Assembly (NCBI RefSeq): GCF_018138715.1
Contig: NZ_JAGSHX010000006.1
Span: 8,680,001-8,744,000, forward strand
Source of the DNA: Streptomyces asiaticus
Lineage (GTDB): Bacteria > Actinomycetota > Actinomycetes > Streptomycetales > Streptomycetaceae
Length of the DNA: 64,000 nt
Direction: 5' to 3'
Shown here: positions 26,393-34,964 of the stretch, piece after piece
How positions within the stretch are numbered: position 1 is the stretch's first letter
How the letters are laid out: every line of letters starts with the position of its first letter
The notes under the pieces: generated by a model
Seen by the model: the letters and a program-made list of their open reading frames with translations, nothing else
Databases searched by the model: none
Told to the model about the DNA's origin: nothing
Program-made: the position numbers and the translations under genes

Positions 26393-28018
26393 ATGTCGTC
26401 CTCATCCACCACCACCGAGCCCACCGAGCCCACCGAGCCCCGGACCCCCGCCCGGCTGACCCACCGCCAGGTCGTCACCGTGCTGTCCGGGCTGGTGCTC
26501 GGCATGTTCCTCGCCGCGCTCGACCAGACCGTGGTCTCCTCGGCGCTGCGCACCATCGCCGACGATCTGCACGGCCTCACCGCCCAGGCATGGGTGACCA
26601 CCGCCTATCTCGTCACCGGCACCATCGTCACCCCGCTGTACGGAAAGCTCTCCGACATCTACGGCCGCCGCCCGGTCTATCTGTCCGCGATCGTGCTGTT
26701 CACCTTCGGATCGCTGCTGTGCGGATTCGCCACGTCCATCCATCAGCTCGCGGCGTTCCGGGCGGTGCAGGGCCTCGGCGGTGGCGGGCTGATGTCCCTC
26801 GCCATGACGATCATCGCCGACATCACCTCGCCACGGGAGCGTGGCCGCTACCAGGGCTACATCACGGCGGTGTTCGCCGGGTCCAGTGTCATCGGCCCCC
26901 TGGTGGGCGGGGTGTTCGCCGGGCGCGCCACGCTGCTGGGGATCGACGGCTGGCGCTGGATCTTCCTGGTCAATGTGCCGCTGGCGGCCCTCGCCATCGT
27001 GGTGATCCTGCGTGTGCTGCACATACCCCACCAGCCCGTACGGCACCGGCTTGACTACGGCGGGGCGCTCACGCTCGCGGTCGGGATCGTGCCGCTGCTC
27101 GTCGTGGCCGAACAGGGCCGGAGCTGGGGCTGGGCCTCGCCCCGGGCGCTGGTGATGTACGCGGTGGGAGCGGCCGGGCTGATCTGCTTCGTCCTGCTGG
27201 AGCGGCGGATGGCGGATGCCGCGCTGCTGCCGGTCAGGCTGTTCCGCATCCGCGCGTTCCGACTGGGCACCGTGCTGCACTTCACCGTGGGCATCACCAT
27301 GTTCGGCGCCATGACGACCCTTCCGCTCTATCTCCAGCTGGCCAAGGGCATGAGCCCGATGGGGGCGGGCCTCGCCACGCTGCCCACCATGGCGGCGAAT
27401 GTCACGGTGACCCTGGTGGTGGGCCGGCTGATGTCACGGACGGGCCGGTTCAAAATCCATCTGGTGGCGGGCGTCGGCTCCCTCACCGTCGCCATGCTGG
27501 TGTTCGCCACGCTGAGGGACGACAGCCCGCTGTGGTACGTGGCCATCGGCATGGTGTTCATGGGTGCGGGCCTGGGCGCGGCGATGCAGACGATCACCAC
27601 CCTCGCCCAGTCCGAGGTGCCCGGCCGGGACATGGGGGCGGCCACCGCGTCGGTGAACTTCTTCCGGTCCAACGGCGGCACGGTGGGCGCGGCCGCCTTC
27701 CTGTCCATCCTCTTCTCCCTGGCCGGTACGCGGATCAGCGACCGCCTGGCGGTGGCCTCCGAGCACGCGTCGTTCCGCAGGCTGGCCGGGGAACCGGCGA
27801 ACGCCGAGGCGCTGAAGGGCGTGGTACGGCCCGACGGCGGGGTCAACCTGGAGGACTCGGCCTTCCTCCACCACCTCGATCCGGCCGTGGCGCAGCCGTT
27901 CCTGGAGGGCTATGTCAGCGCCCTGCGCGTGGTCTTCCTCACCGGGGCCGCGGTGGGCCTGATCGCCTTTGTGATCGCCGCCTGGCGGGTGCCGAACACC
28001 CAGCTCTCCGCCGACTGA
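26393..28018 (+). CDS. DHA2-type multidrug MFS exporter (14 TM)
   Basis: This 541-residue protein has the drug:H+ antiporter 2 signature: L-D-Q-T-V-V in helix 1, G-K-L-S-D-I-Y-G-R-R after helix 2, and G-G-G-G-L-M-S-L-A in helix 4. About 14 hydrophobic segments span residues 25-530. After an initial Ser/Thr/Pro/Glu-rich stretch (S-S-S-S-T-T-T-E-P-T-E-P), the chain fits the family length. I chose ATG 26393 because the family homology begins just after it. It shares direction with the dehydrogenase and glycosyltransferase, and the divergent TetR gene lies next to them, so it probably exports the drug or its glycoside. Confidence 0.88.
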   Translation: MSSSSTTTEPTEPTEPRTPARLTHRQVVTVLSGLVLGMFLAALDQTVVSSALRTIADDLHGLTAQAWVTTAYLVTGTIVTPLYGKLSDIYGRRPVYLSAIVLFTFGSLLCGFATSIHQLAAFRAVQGLGGGGLMSLAMTIIADITSPRERGRYQGYITAVFAGSSVIGPLVGGVFAGRATLLGIDGWRWIFLVNVPLAALAIVVILRVLHIPHQPVRHRLDYGGALTLAVGIVPLLVVAEQGRSWGWASPRALVMYAVGAAGLICFVLLERRMADAALLPVRLFRIRAFRLGTVLHFTVGITMFGAMTTLPLYLQLAKGMSPMGAGLATLPTMAANVTVTLVVGRLMSRTGRFKIHLVAGVGSLTVAMLVFATLRDDSPLWYVAIGMVFMGAGLGAAMQTITTLAQSEVPGRDMGAATASVNFFRSNGGTVGAAAFLSILFSLAGTRISDRLAVASEHASFRRLAGEPANAEALKGVVRPDGGVNLEDSAFLHHLDPAVAQPFLEGYVSALRVVFLTGAAVGLIAFVIAAWRVPNTQLSAD

Positions 28019-28095
28019 CGCGGTCGGCGGGAGCGGGTGGGGACACCGGGGCGGCGGCGAGAGGACCACCGCACGGCCCGTGTGATGCCGGGGTT

Positions 28096-28812
28096 CTACC
28101 AGGGCGCCGGAGTGCCGTCCCAGGAGAAGAATCCGCCGGTGGGCCCGGTGTCCGGGAGAAGGGCGAGCCGGACCGCGCCCGCCGCGCCCTCGGCCGGATC
28201 CCCGTCGCTCCCGGCGGCGCGGGCGTTCAGATCGGTCCTGCGCAGCCCCGGGGCCAGCGCGTTGACCTTGAAGCCCTCGGAGGCCAGGGCCTGTGCGGTG
28301 TAGAGGGTGAGAGCGTTCAGGGCCGTCTTGGAGGAGCGATAGGCCGCGGCCGACCCGGCGGACACGGCGAACTGGTGCTCCGGGTCCGCGCTCCAGGTCA
28401 GCGAGCCGGTGCCACTGGAGACATTGACGATCCGGGGCGCGTCCGAGCGGCGCAGGGCCGGGAGGAAGGCGTTGGTGACGGCGAGGACACCGAAGACGTT
28501 GGTCTCATAGGTCCGGCGGAAGTCCTCGAGATCGGCCTCGGGCGCCGTGGCGCCGCCCACCATGATGCCCGCGTTGTTGACCAGGATGTCCAGCCGTTCC
28601 AGCTGGGCCGCGGCGGTGGCGATGCTGTCCGCGTCGGTCACGTCGAGCACCATCGGCCGGGCGTCGCCGCCGATCTCCTCGGCGGCCCGGCGCCCCCGCT
28701 CGGCGTCGCGCGAGCCCACGTGGACGGTGAGCCCCTCGGCGGCGAGCTGGCGTGCGATTTCCTTGCCGATGCCCTTGTTGGCACCGGTGACCAGTGCTGT
28801 GCGATTGTTCAT
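28096..28812 (-). CDS. SDR-family oxidoreductase
   Basis: This 238-residue enzyme has the Rossmann motif T-G-A-N-K-G-I-G at residues 9-16, N-N-A-G-I-M near 87, N-V-S-S-G-T-G and A-Y-R-S-S-K as the catalytic Ser-Tyr-Lys set. It fits the classical short-chain dehydrogenases that reduce or oxidise small carbonyl or alcohol substrates with NAD(P). ATG 28812 gives the usual short N-terminus before the first strand; an upstream ATG would add 20 odd residues. It is divergent from an MmyB-type regulator, which probably controls it. Confidence 0.85.
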   Translation of the reverse strand: MNNRTALVTGANKGIGKEIARQLAAEGLTVHVGSRDAERGRRAAEEIGGDARPMVLDVTDADSIATAAAQLERLDILVNNAGIMVGGATAPEADLEDFRRTYETNVFGVLAVTNAFLPALRRSDAPRIVNVSSGTGSLTWSADPEHQFAVSAGSAAAYRSSKTALNALTLYTAQALASEGFKVNALAPGLRRTDLNARAAGSDGDPAEGAAGAVRLALLPDTGPTGGFFSWDGTPAPW

Positions 28813-28893
28813 GGCACCAAGGGTTCCCCGGCCCCGTTCACCCTGCCAGGGACAACCTGTCCCAGGCAGCACCCGTCAGCCGAAGGAGGCAGC

Positions 28894-29736
28894 ATGGCGA
28901 GGCACGAGCTGGCCCGCTTCCTGCGGGACCGCCGCGAGGGGCTGCGTCCCCAGGACATCGGCCTGCCCGCCGACCCCCACCGCCGCACGCCGGGGCTGCG
29001 GCGGGAGGAGGTGGCGGAGCTGGCCCATATGTCGGTCGACTACTACACCCGCCTGGAGCAGGCCCGTGGCCCCCGGCCCTCGCCGCGCATCCTGGACGGG
29101 CTGGCGGCGGCGCTGCGGCTCGCGCCCGCCGAGCGCAGCCATCTGTTCCGGCTCGCGGGGACGAGCGCGCCCCCGGGCGCCCGGGCGGTCCGGCGGGTCC
29201 GCCCGCATGTGGCCCAGATGCTGCGGCGGCTGCCCGACACCGGGGCGATCGTCACCGACGCGGCCTATGACGTGGTCGCCTGGAACCCGCTGGCGCAGGC
29301 CCTGCTCGGCGACGACCTCGGCCGGCACGGCAACCTCGCCCGCCGCCGTTTCCTGGGCCGGGGCCACGCGTACGAGAGCTCCAGCGCCGAGGAGTTCGGC
29401 CATATCGTGGTCGCACGGCTGCGCCGGGCCGCTGACCGCTACCCCCATGACACGGCGCTCACCGCGCTGCTGGGCGAACTGCGCACCGGCAGCGAGGAGT
29501 TCCGGCAGATCTGGGACGAGCGTCCGGTGCACGCCCCCGGCCACCGGACCAAGACCATCGACCACCCCACGGCCGGGCCACTTAGGCTGAACTGCGATGT
29601 CCTGCTCGTCCCCGAGGACGACCAGGAAGTGGTCCTGATCACGGCCGACCCCGGGTCCCCCTCCGCCCGTACGATCCGCGGGCTCGCGGACGCGGTGGCG
29701 GACAGGACGAGCGCGATGGATGCGTCAGTTCCGTGA
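28894..29736 (+). CDS. MmyB-type helix-turn-helix regulator
   Basis: This 280-residue protein has an N-terminal XRE-type helix-turn-helix (P-G-L-R-R-E-E-V-A-E-L-A-H-M-S-V-D-Y-Y-T-R-L-E-Q-A-R-G at about 33-60) and the C-terminal MmyB ligand domain (D-V-V-A-W-N-P-L-A-Q-A-L-L-G and L-N-C-D-V-L). Such regulators usually sit divergent from an SDR and bind small acyl ligands. GAAGGAGG is placed six bases before the ATG. Its stop overlaps the convergent GlsB gene by 12 bases. A second MmyB gene at 59751-60623 lies next to another SDR. Confidence 0.88.
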   Translation: MARHELARFLRDRREGLRPQDIGLPADPHRRTPGLRREEVAELAHMSVDYYTRLEQARGPRPSPRILDGLAAALRLAPAERSHLFRLAGTSAPPGARAVRRVRPHVAQMLRRLPDTGAIVTDAAYDVVAWNPLAQALLGDDLGRHGNLARRRFLGRGHAYESSSAEEFGHIVVARLRRAADRYPHDTALTALLGELRTGSEEFRQIWDERPVHAPGHRTKTIDHPTAGPLRLNCDVLLVPEDDQEVVLITADPGSPSARTIRGLADAVADRTSAMDASVP

Positions 29737-29991
29737 ATTGCCGAACAACAGGCGGTACACAACGAGGAGGACGAAGGCGCCACCGATCGCCGCGCCCCAG
29801 GTGGCGGGGTCGAAGAACTCCTTCTGGACCGGGCGGTCGAAGAACTTCGCGGATATCCAGCCGCCCACGAACGCTCCCGCGATGCCGGTGACCGTGGTGC
29901 CGACCAGCCCGCCCGGGTCACGCCCGGGGAGGAGGATCTTGGCGATGACTCCGGCCAGCAGGCCGAGGATGATCCAGCTCACGATACCCAC
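29725..29991 (-). CDS. GlsB/YeaQ/YmgE-family small membrane protein
   Basis: This 88-residue protein has three hydrophobic segments (about 3-20, 29-46, 64-83) with the family pattern I-L-G-L-L-A-G-V-I-A-K and G-T-T-V-T-G-I-A-G-A-F-V-G-G-W-I. Members are stress-associated inner membrane proteins without known enzymatic role. The GTG start has GGGGA nine bases upstream. Its 3' end overlaps the convergent MmyB gene. Confidence 0.85.
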   Translation of the reverse strand: MGIVSWIILGLLAGVIAKILLPGRDPGGLVGTTVTGIAGAFVGGWISAKFFDRPVQKEFFDPATWGAAIGGAFVLLVVYRLLFGNSRN

Positions 29992-30208
29992 GTTGTTCGT
30001 CCCCTTCGTCGTGCTGTTGTGCTGTCGTGCAGTGGTGCCGGGGTGAGTGAGCCCGGTCCGATGACGTGTTCGGTCGGTTGCGCAGGTGTACGGGCGTCAA
30101 CGAAGACGCGGTCCGCCCGGCGGTGGTTGCGAGCGGCTTGATCTTCCTGATGCCCGGGGAGTGGTGGGCCATGCCTGAACGGGATGTGAGGACCGTGCGG
30201 GGATCCGG

Positions 30209-31723
30209 TCAGCCGTAGGACAGATTGGAGCAGGGGTCGTCGTCGGCGGAGCGGGCGTCGTCGGCCACGTGGGAGGACGGCGTGGAGGGCGCGGAGGGTG
30301 TGGAGGCGTCGGGGGAGGGCGCGGTGAGGTACGTACGGCCCAGGGTGAGGCTGATGCCCGAGGTGGTGGCGGGGCGCAGTCCGGCGCCGGGGAAGAGCCG
30401 CGCCACGGTCTGGGCCCGGTCCCGCTCACCGGGGCCGTAGCCGACCACGGTGGTGGCGTGGTCCTGGGTGTCGGCGTTCGTGGCGCCGGTCACGGTGAAG
30501 CCGTGGGTCCGAAGCGTGTCCGCGGCGCGTGCGGCGAGGCCCGGGGTGGTGGTGCCGTTGTAGACGTTGACGCTGATGCCCGCGCCCGACACGGTGGACG
30601 TGGCACGTGGCGTGGCGGGGTCCCGGGGCTCGTCCTTCTTCCCGCCGGCCGCCTTCCCGTCGATGGTGCGGTCGGCCCTGATGTCCGCCCAGAGCCCGTC
30701 GGCGTCGGGCTGGACGATGGCGACCCGTTCGCCCTGGTAGCGCCAGGGGATGGTGACGAACTTGGTGTTGTGCAGATCGATGTCCTTCATCGACATGGCG
30801 AAGGACATCAGCTTCTTCGCGGAGCCGAGCCCCGGGTCCACGGTCATGGACTTGGTGGCCGCGTCCGCCAGCGGATACAGCGTGGTCGGGTCGATTCCCC
30901 GGCTCTTCACCTTCTTGAGCAGGGCGGAGATGAACGCCTGCTGCCGCCGTATGCGCCCGATGTCGGAGCCGTCGCCGATCCCGTGGCGGATGCGCACGTA
31001 GTCCAGCGCCTTCTGCCCGGAGACCGTCTGGACCCCCTTGCTGAAGATGCGCTTGCCGCGGGTGGTCCGGCTGGGGCTCAGATCGCGCTCGTAGACGTCC
31101 TGGGGCACGCACACCTGGACCCCGCCGACCGCGGAGGTCATCCGGGAGAAGCCCTCGAAGTCGATGACCACGGTGTGGTCCATGCGCAGCCCGGTGAGCT
31201 TCTCGACGGTGTTCTGGGTGCAGGCCGGATTGCCCTGGGCGGTCTCGCCCACGGAGAACGCCGAGTTGAACATGGCGTTCCGTTGTGTCCTGGTCCATTT
31301 GCCGTCGGGCAGCCGGCACGGCGGGATGTCGACCAGGGTGTCGCGGGGTATCGACACCCCGACCGCGTGCTTGCCATCGGCGTAGACGTGCAGCAGCAGG
31401 GCGGTGTCCGAGCGGCCCACGTCTCCGGTGCCGCCGCCCAGCTTGCTGTTGCCGCCCGACCGGGTGTCCGAGCCGATGACCAGCACGTTCTGGCCGGCGG
31501 CGTTCCCCTCCGGCCGGTTGTCGGAGAGGCCGTCCGCCCCGAAGGTGGTGATGTTCCCGTTCAGCTTGAAGTAGAGCCAGCCCACTCCGCCGCCGAGCAG
31601 CACGAGGAACGACACCACGACCACCAGAGCGATCCGCAGCGGGCGGCGCCCCTTGCGCTGCCGCCCGGCGTCCGTCCGTTCCGCGGTAGCACTCCCCGTC
31701 GTCTCCCCGTCTCTGCCTGTCAT
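30209..31723 (-). CDS. LytR-CpsA-Psr (LCP) wall-polymer ligase with LytR_C domain
   Basis: This 504-residue protein has a short cytoplasmic start, one membrane helix (about 28-50), the LCP domain (about 80-270) with D-T-R-S-G-G, G-R-S-D-T-A-L-L-L-H, S-I-P-R-D-T and I-R-H-G-I-G-D-G-S-D-I-G-R, and a C-terminal LytR_C domain (about 385-470). LCP enzymes attach teichoic, arabinogalactan-like or capsular polymers to peptidoglycan on the outer face of the membrane. GAAGGA lies six bases before the ATG. It ends in a Ser/Pro/Asp-rich tail. Confidence 0.9.
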   Translation of the reverse strand: MTGRDGETTGSATAERTDAGRQRKGRRPLRIALVVVVSFLVLLGGGVGWLYFKLNGNITTFGADGLSDNRPEGNAAGQNVLVIGSDTRSGGNSKLGGGTGDVGRSDTALLLHVYADGKHAVGVSIPRDTLVDIPPCRLPDGKWTRTQRNAMFNSAFSVGETAQGNPACTQNTVEKLTGLRMDHTVVIDFEGFSRMTSAVGGVQVCVPQDVYERDLSPSRTTRGKRIFSKGVQTVSGQKALDYVRIRHGIGDGSDIGRIRRQQAFISALLKKVKSRGIDPTTLYPLADAATKSMTVDPGLGSAKKLMSFAMSMKDIDLHNTKFVTIPWRYQGERVAIVQPDADGLWADIRADRTIDGKAAGGKKDEPRDPATPRATSTVSGAGISVNVYNGTTTPGLAARAADTLRTHGFTVTGATNADTQDHATTVVGYGPGERDRAQTVARLFPGAGLRPATTSGISLTLGRTYLTAPSPDASTPSAPSTPSSHVADDARSADDDPCSNLSYG

Positions 31724-31855
31724 GCGCGTCCTTCGTCCGGCGGCTGTTCGGATGAGAAGACGGTCGATGCTGGCCTGAGGTTCTATCGATGCGCAAGGGC
31801 ATGTTTCCTGGCGTGTGGTACGACACGTCCCCGCGGGGCCGGAGGTGCGGGGTGG

Positions 31856-32503
31856 TCAGCGGGCCAGGGAGACGGCGAACGGCCGGAATCCATGGCGGCG
31901 CAGCACATGGGGCACCAGCAGCACGAGGGCTTCGGTGGCACGGGCGGTGGTGATGTCGCCGAGGTCCTCGATCCACTCGGGCTTCCAGCCGAGGTCGGCG
32001 AGAAGGCCCGCGGTGATGGCCTTGGCCTCCGCGTCGTCGCCGGAGAGATAGGCGGTGGGCGGGGTGGACAGCTCGGCGGGGGCCGTCATGACCGGGAAGA
32101 GCATGGTGTTGAGGGCCTTGACCACCCGGGTTTCGGGCAGGGCCCGCTGGAGCCGCTCGGCCAGGCTGCTGCCGGGGTAGCACAGGTCCGAGGGGAGTCC
32201 GTCGGGCGTGTGCCGGGTGGCGTTGGAGACATCGATGAGGATCTTGCCCGCCAGCTCGGTGCGCAGGGCGGAGAGGCGTTCCAGGGCGGTGTCGCCCGGG
32301 GTGGCGTTGATGACGATGTCGGTGGTGGCGGCGGTGGTGCGCTGGTCGGTGTGGCGGATCGCGGGGACGGCGCCGGTCTCGTCGGCCGGGGTCTCCTGGG
32401 CCGGCTGCCGGTGGCCGAGGGTGATCTGGTGGCCGGCGGTGGCGAGTGCGCGGGCGAGACCGCTGCCGACGCGCCCGGTGCCGAGGATGCCGATGCTGGT
32501 CAT
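31856..32503 (-). CDS. NADPH-dependent F420 reductase-like protein (NAD(P)-binding)
   Basis: This 215-residue protein starts I-G-I-L-G-T-G-R-V-G-S-G-L-A-R-A-L-A, a G-x-G-x-x-G nucleotide site, with a basic loop G-H-R-Q-P after strand two that fits NADP. The C-terminal half resembles F420H2:NADP oxidoreductases, with K-A-L-N-T-M-L-F in place of the usual K-A-F-N-T. F420 use is not proved by the sequence; the relatives also include simple NADP-binding oxidoreductases. Its ATG has AAGGAG ten bases upstream and lies 32 bases after the phosphatase-like gene, so both are probably one operon. Confidence 0.75.
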   Translation of the reverse strand: MTSIGILGTGRVGSGLARALATAGHQITLGHRQPAQETPADETGAVPAIRHTDQRTTAATTDIVINATPGDTALERLSALRTELAGKILIDVSNATRHTPDGLPSDLCYPGSSLAERLQRALPETRVVKALNTMLFPVMTAPAELSTPPTAYLSGDDAEAKAITAGLLADLGWKPEWIEDLGDITTARATEALVLLVPHVLRRHGFRPFAVSLAR

Positions 32504-32535
32504 GCGTGTGAACTCCTTGCTCGGGGGGCGGGCGG

Positions 32536-33360
32536 TCAGACGATGGGCGACAGGACGGAGACGGCCTCGGCGTGGATGCCGGGGGCGGTGGCCAGGAAGT
32601 CAGGACTGGCCAGGTCCCAGGGATTGCCTTGGACGTCGGTGACGGTGCCACCGGCCTCGGCGACCAGCAGCGCGCCGGCCACCAGACCCGAGCGCACATC
32701 GGAGAACTGCCAGAACGCGTCCATGCGTCCGGCGGCCACATGGATCAGCTGGAGGGTGGCGGGCACGGAGACCCGGACGACGAGGCCGTGGATCAGCATC
32801 CGGGTGACCGACGCGCCGATCCGGTGGAAGGTGTGCTCGTCCTCGCCCGGCCGGGCCTGGCCCGTGCCGACCAGGGCCGCGCCCAGGTCCGTCTTGGCCG
32901 ACACCCGCAGGGGCGCGCCGTTCAGCAGGGCGCCGTGACCGGCCACCGCGGTGTACCAGTCGCCGGTCAGCGGAAGGTGGACGACGGTGAGCACCGGGTG
33001 GTTGTCGCGGACGAGGGTGGCGGTCACGGCCCAGTCGGACATGCCGTGCACATGGTTGATGTTGCCCTCGGCCGGGTCGACGATCCACCACTCGCCCGGC
33101 GGCAGCGCGCCGCCTTCCAGCTCGTCCTCGGCCCAGCGCGCATCGGGCCTGGCGGCCATCAGCGGCGCCTTCAGGACATCGAGCACCGCGTCGTCGTTGG
33201 CGTGGATCTCGGTGACGATCTCGTCGAGCGCCACCCCGCGGGCCTGTGGGGTGTGGCGATCCCGCAGCAGGTCACCCGCGGTGCGGACGGCCGTGGTGAC
33301 CCGGGTGAGCAACGCGGCGTCGAGGCCGGTGTCGGTGGTGGTGCCGGTGGACATGGACAT
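32536..33360 (-). CDS. Inositol monophosphatase-like protein with altered metal motif
   Basis: This 274-residue protein has the IMPase fold markers: W-I-V-D-P-A-E-G-N-I-N (about 93-103) where family members have D-P-L-D-G-T-T-N, an early E-D-E replacing G-E-E, and S-D-V-R-S-G-L-V-A-G-A-L-L-V-A-E-A-G-G near the C-terminus where W-D-x-A-A-G is usual. The second metal Asp is Glu and the Thr is Asn, so classical phosphatase activity may be changed. I chose ATG 33360 because GGGAG is well placed before it and the family homology starts there. The substrate is unknown. Confidence 0.75.
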   Translation of the reverse strand: MSMSTGTTTDTGLDAALLTRVTTAVRTAGDLLRDRHTPQARGVALDEIVTEIHANDDAVLDVLKAPLMAARPDARWAEDELEGGALPPGEWWIVDPAEGNINHVHGMSDWAVTATLVRDNHPVLTVVHLPLTGDWYTAVAGHGALLNGAPLRVSAKTDLGAALVGTGQARPGEDEHTFHRIGASVTRMLIHGLVVRVSVPATLQLIHVAAGRMDAFWQFSDVRSGLVAGALLVAEAGGTVTDVQGNPWDLASPDFLATAPGIHAEAVSVLSPIV

Positions 33361-33514
33361 GAGTGCTCCCGTGAATGGTGAAGGAGGGGGAGGCTTGGCG
33401 CGCGCTTCGCCGTCTGTGCCTCGACCGTAGGCACCCCTGTCGATAACGGCAATTGCACATATGGCACTGCTGGGTTTACCCGCGTGCAACGGAAAACGGC
33501 GGGCCGACAAGCGA

Positions 33515-33548
33515 CGCCCGGGCCGAAGCGTTCGCTTCGGCCCGGGCG
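33515..33548 (-). terminator. Hairpin terminator of the transporter gene
   Basis: CGCCCGGGCCGAAG (33515-33528) pairs with CTTCGGCCCGGGCG (33535-33548) over a CGTTCG loop, 22 bases past the transporter stop in its direction of reading. No T-run. Confidence 0.7.
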
Positions 33549-33569
33549 GTTCGCCAGGTGGCGGCGTGG

Positions 33570-34964
33570 TCAGCCGATGGCGGGGACGGGTTCGCGGGGC
33601 GATCCCGCCGGCTCCTCGGGAACGAGGCCGTCGGTGGCCGTGTCATCGGGGTTGAAGGGCAGGTCACCCCGGAGCACCGCCCGGACCCGGGCCTCGTCCA
33701 ACTGCCCCTCCCAGCGGGCCACTGCCAGCGTGGCGACACCATTGCCCACCAGGCTGGTCAGCGCCCGCGCCTCGGACATGAACCGGTCGATGCCGAAGAT
33801 CAGCGCGAGGGCCGCCACCGGGACATGGGGGACGGCGCTGAGCGTGGCGGCCAGGGCGACGAAGCCCGAACCGGTCACCCCCGCCGCGCCCTTGGAGGTG
33901 AGCAGCATGACGGCGAGCATGGTCAGCTGCTGGGTGAGGCTGAGATCCACCCCCACGGCCTGGGCGAGGAACACCGACCCCATGGTGAGGTAGATGGCCG
34001 TTCCGTCGAGGTTGAAGGAGTACCCGGCGGGCAGGGTGATGCCCACGACCGGCTTCGAGGCGCCCGCGTGCTCCAGCTTGGCCATCATGCGCGGCAGCAC
34101 CGGTTCGGTGGACGAGGTGCCGAGCACGATCAGCAGCTCCTCCTTGATGTAGCGGAGGAACGGCAGCAGGCGCAGTCCGCCCAGGCGCATCACCCCACCG
34201 AGGACCACCAGGACGAAGAAGAGGGCGGTCAGCCAGAACGAGCCGACCAGCAGCGCCAGATGGCGCAGGGTGCCCAGGCCGTAGTTGCCGATGGTGAAGG
34301 CCATCGAGCCGAAGGCGCCGATGGGGGCCAGCCGCATGATCCAGCGGATGAGCCGGAACAGCACCGTGGAGAGCTTCTCGATGCCCGCGGCGATGCTCGC
34401 CCCGGCCTCGCCACTGGCCTGGAGACCGAAGCCGAACAGGACCGCCACCAACAGCACCGGCAGGATCTCCTCGCCGGTCAGCGCGCTCACGAGGGTGTCC
34501 GGGATGGTGCTGAGGACGAAGTCCGTGAAGCTCCCATGGGCCTGGGTCGCCTCCGCCGGGAGGCTGTCGGTGCTGAGGGTGGAGACATCGACGTGCAGTC
34601 CGCTGCCGGGCCGTACGACGTTGACCACGACCAGCCCGATGACCAGGGCGATGGTGGTCAGGATCTCGAAGTAGACCAGGGCCTTGAGGCTCACCCGGCC
34701 GACCGCTCTGCGGTCGCTCATGGCCGCGATGCCGTGGACGACCGTACAGAAGATGATCGGCGCGATCATCATCCGCACCAGCGCGACGAAACCGTCTCCC
34801 AGCGGTTTCAGCTCCGCCCCGAAGGAGGGCCACAGCGAACCGACGACGACCCCGGCGAGGACCGCGAGCAGGCACTGGACATAGAGGCGGGACAGCAGCA
34901 GGCGGATGCGGCCGGGTCGGTCGGGGGCGGCGACGGTGCCCGGCGCTGCGGCGTTGCGGCTCAT
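33570..34964 (-). CDS. dctA: DctA-type dicarboxylate/cation symporter
   Basis: This 464-residue protein is of the DAACS (glutamate/dicarboxylate:H+ or Na+) family: a reentrant-loop S-S-T-E-P near 271, an F-N-L-D-G-T-A-I-Y motif near 310, and eight hydrophobic segments. It would import C4-dicarboxylates such as succinate, fumarate or malate, or a related acid. The ATG overlaps the PrpF stop by four bases (ATGA at 34961-34964), so transport and isomerisation are co-translated. The LysR gene divergent to PrpF likely controls both. The true substrate could be a methyl-branched acid, given PrpF. Confidence 0.85.
   Translation of the reverse strand: MSRNAAAPGTVAAPDRPGRIRLLLSRLYVQCLLAVLAGVVVGSLWPSFGAELKPLGDGFVALVRMMIAPIIFCTVVHGIAAMSDRRAVGRVSLKALVYFEILTTIALVIGLVVVNVVRPGSGLHVDVSTLSTDSLPAEATQAHGSFTDFVLSTIPDTLVSALTGEEILPVLLVAVLFGFGLQASGEAGASIAAGIEKLSTVLFRLIRWIMRLAPIGAFGSMAFTIGNYGLGTLRHLALLVGSFWLTALFFVLVVLGGVMRLGGLRLLPFLRYIKEELLIVLGTSSTEPVLPRMMAKLEHAGASKPVVGITLPAGYSFNLDGTAIYLTMGSVFLAQAVGVDLSLTQQLTMLAVMLLTSKGAAGVTGSGFVALAATLSAVPHVPVAALALIFGIDRFMSEARALTSLVGNGVATLAVARWEGQLDEARVRAVLRGDLPFNPDDTATDGLVPEEPAGSPREPVPAIG

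Noticed and set aside
33361..33480. Palindrome around CATATG upstream of the phosphatase-like gene
   Set aside because: The arms do not align symmetrically beyond six bases.
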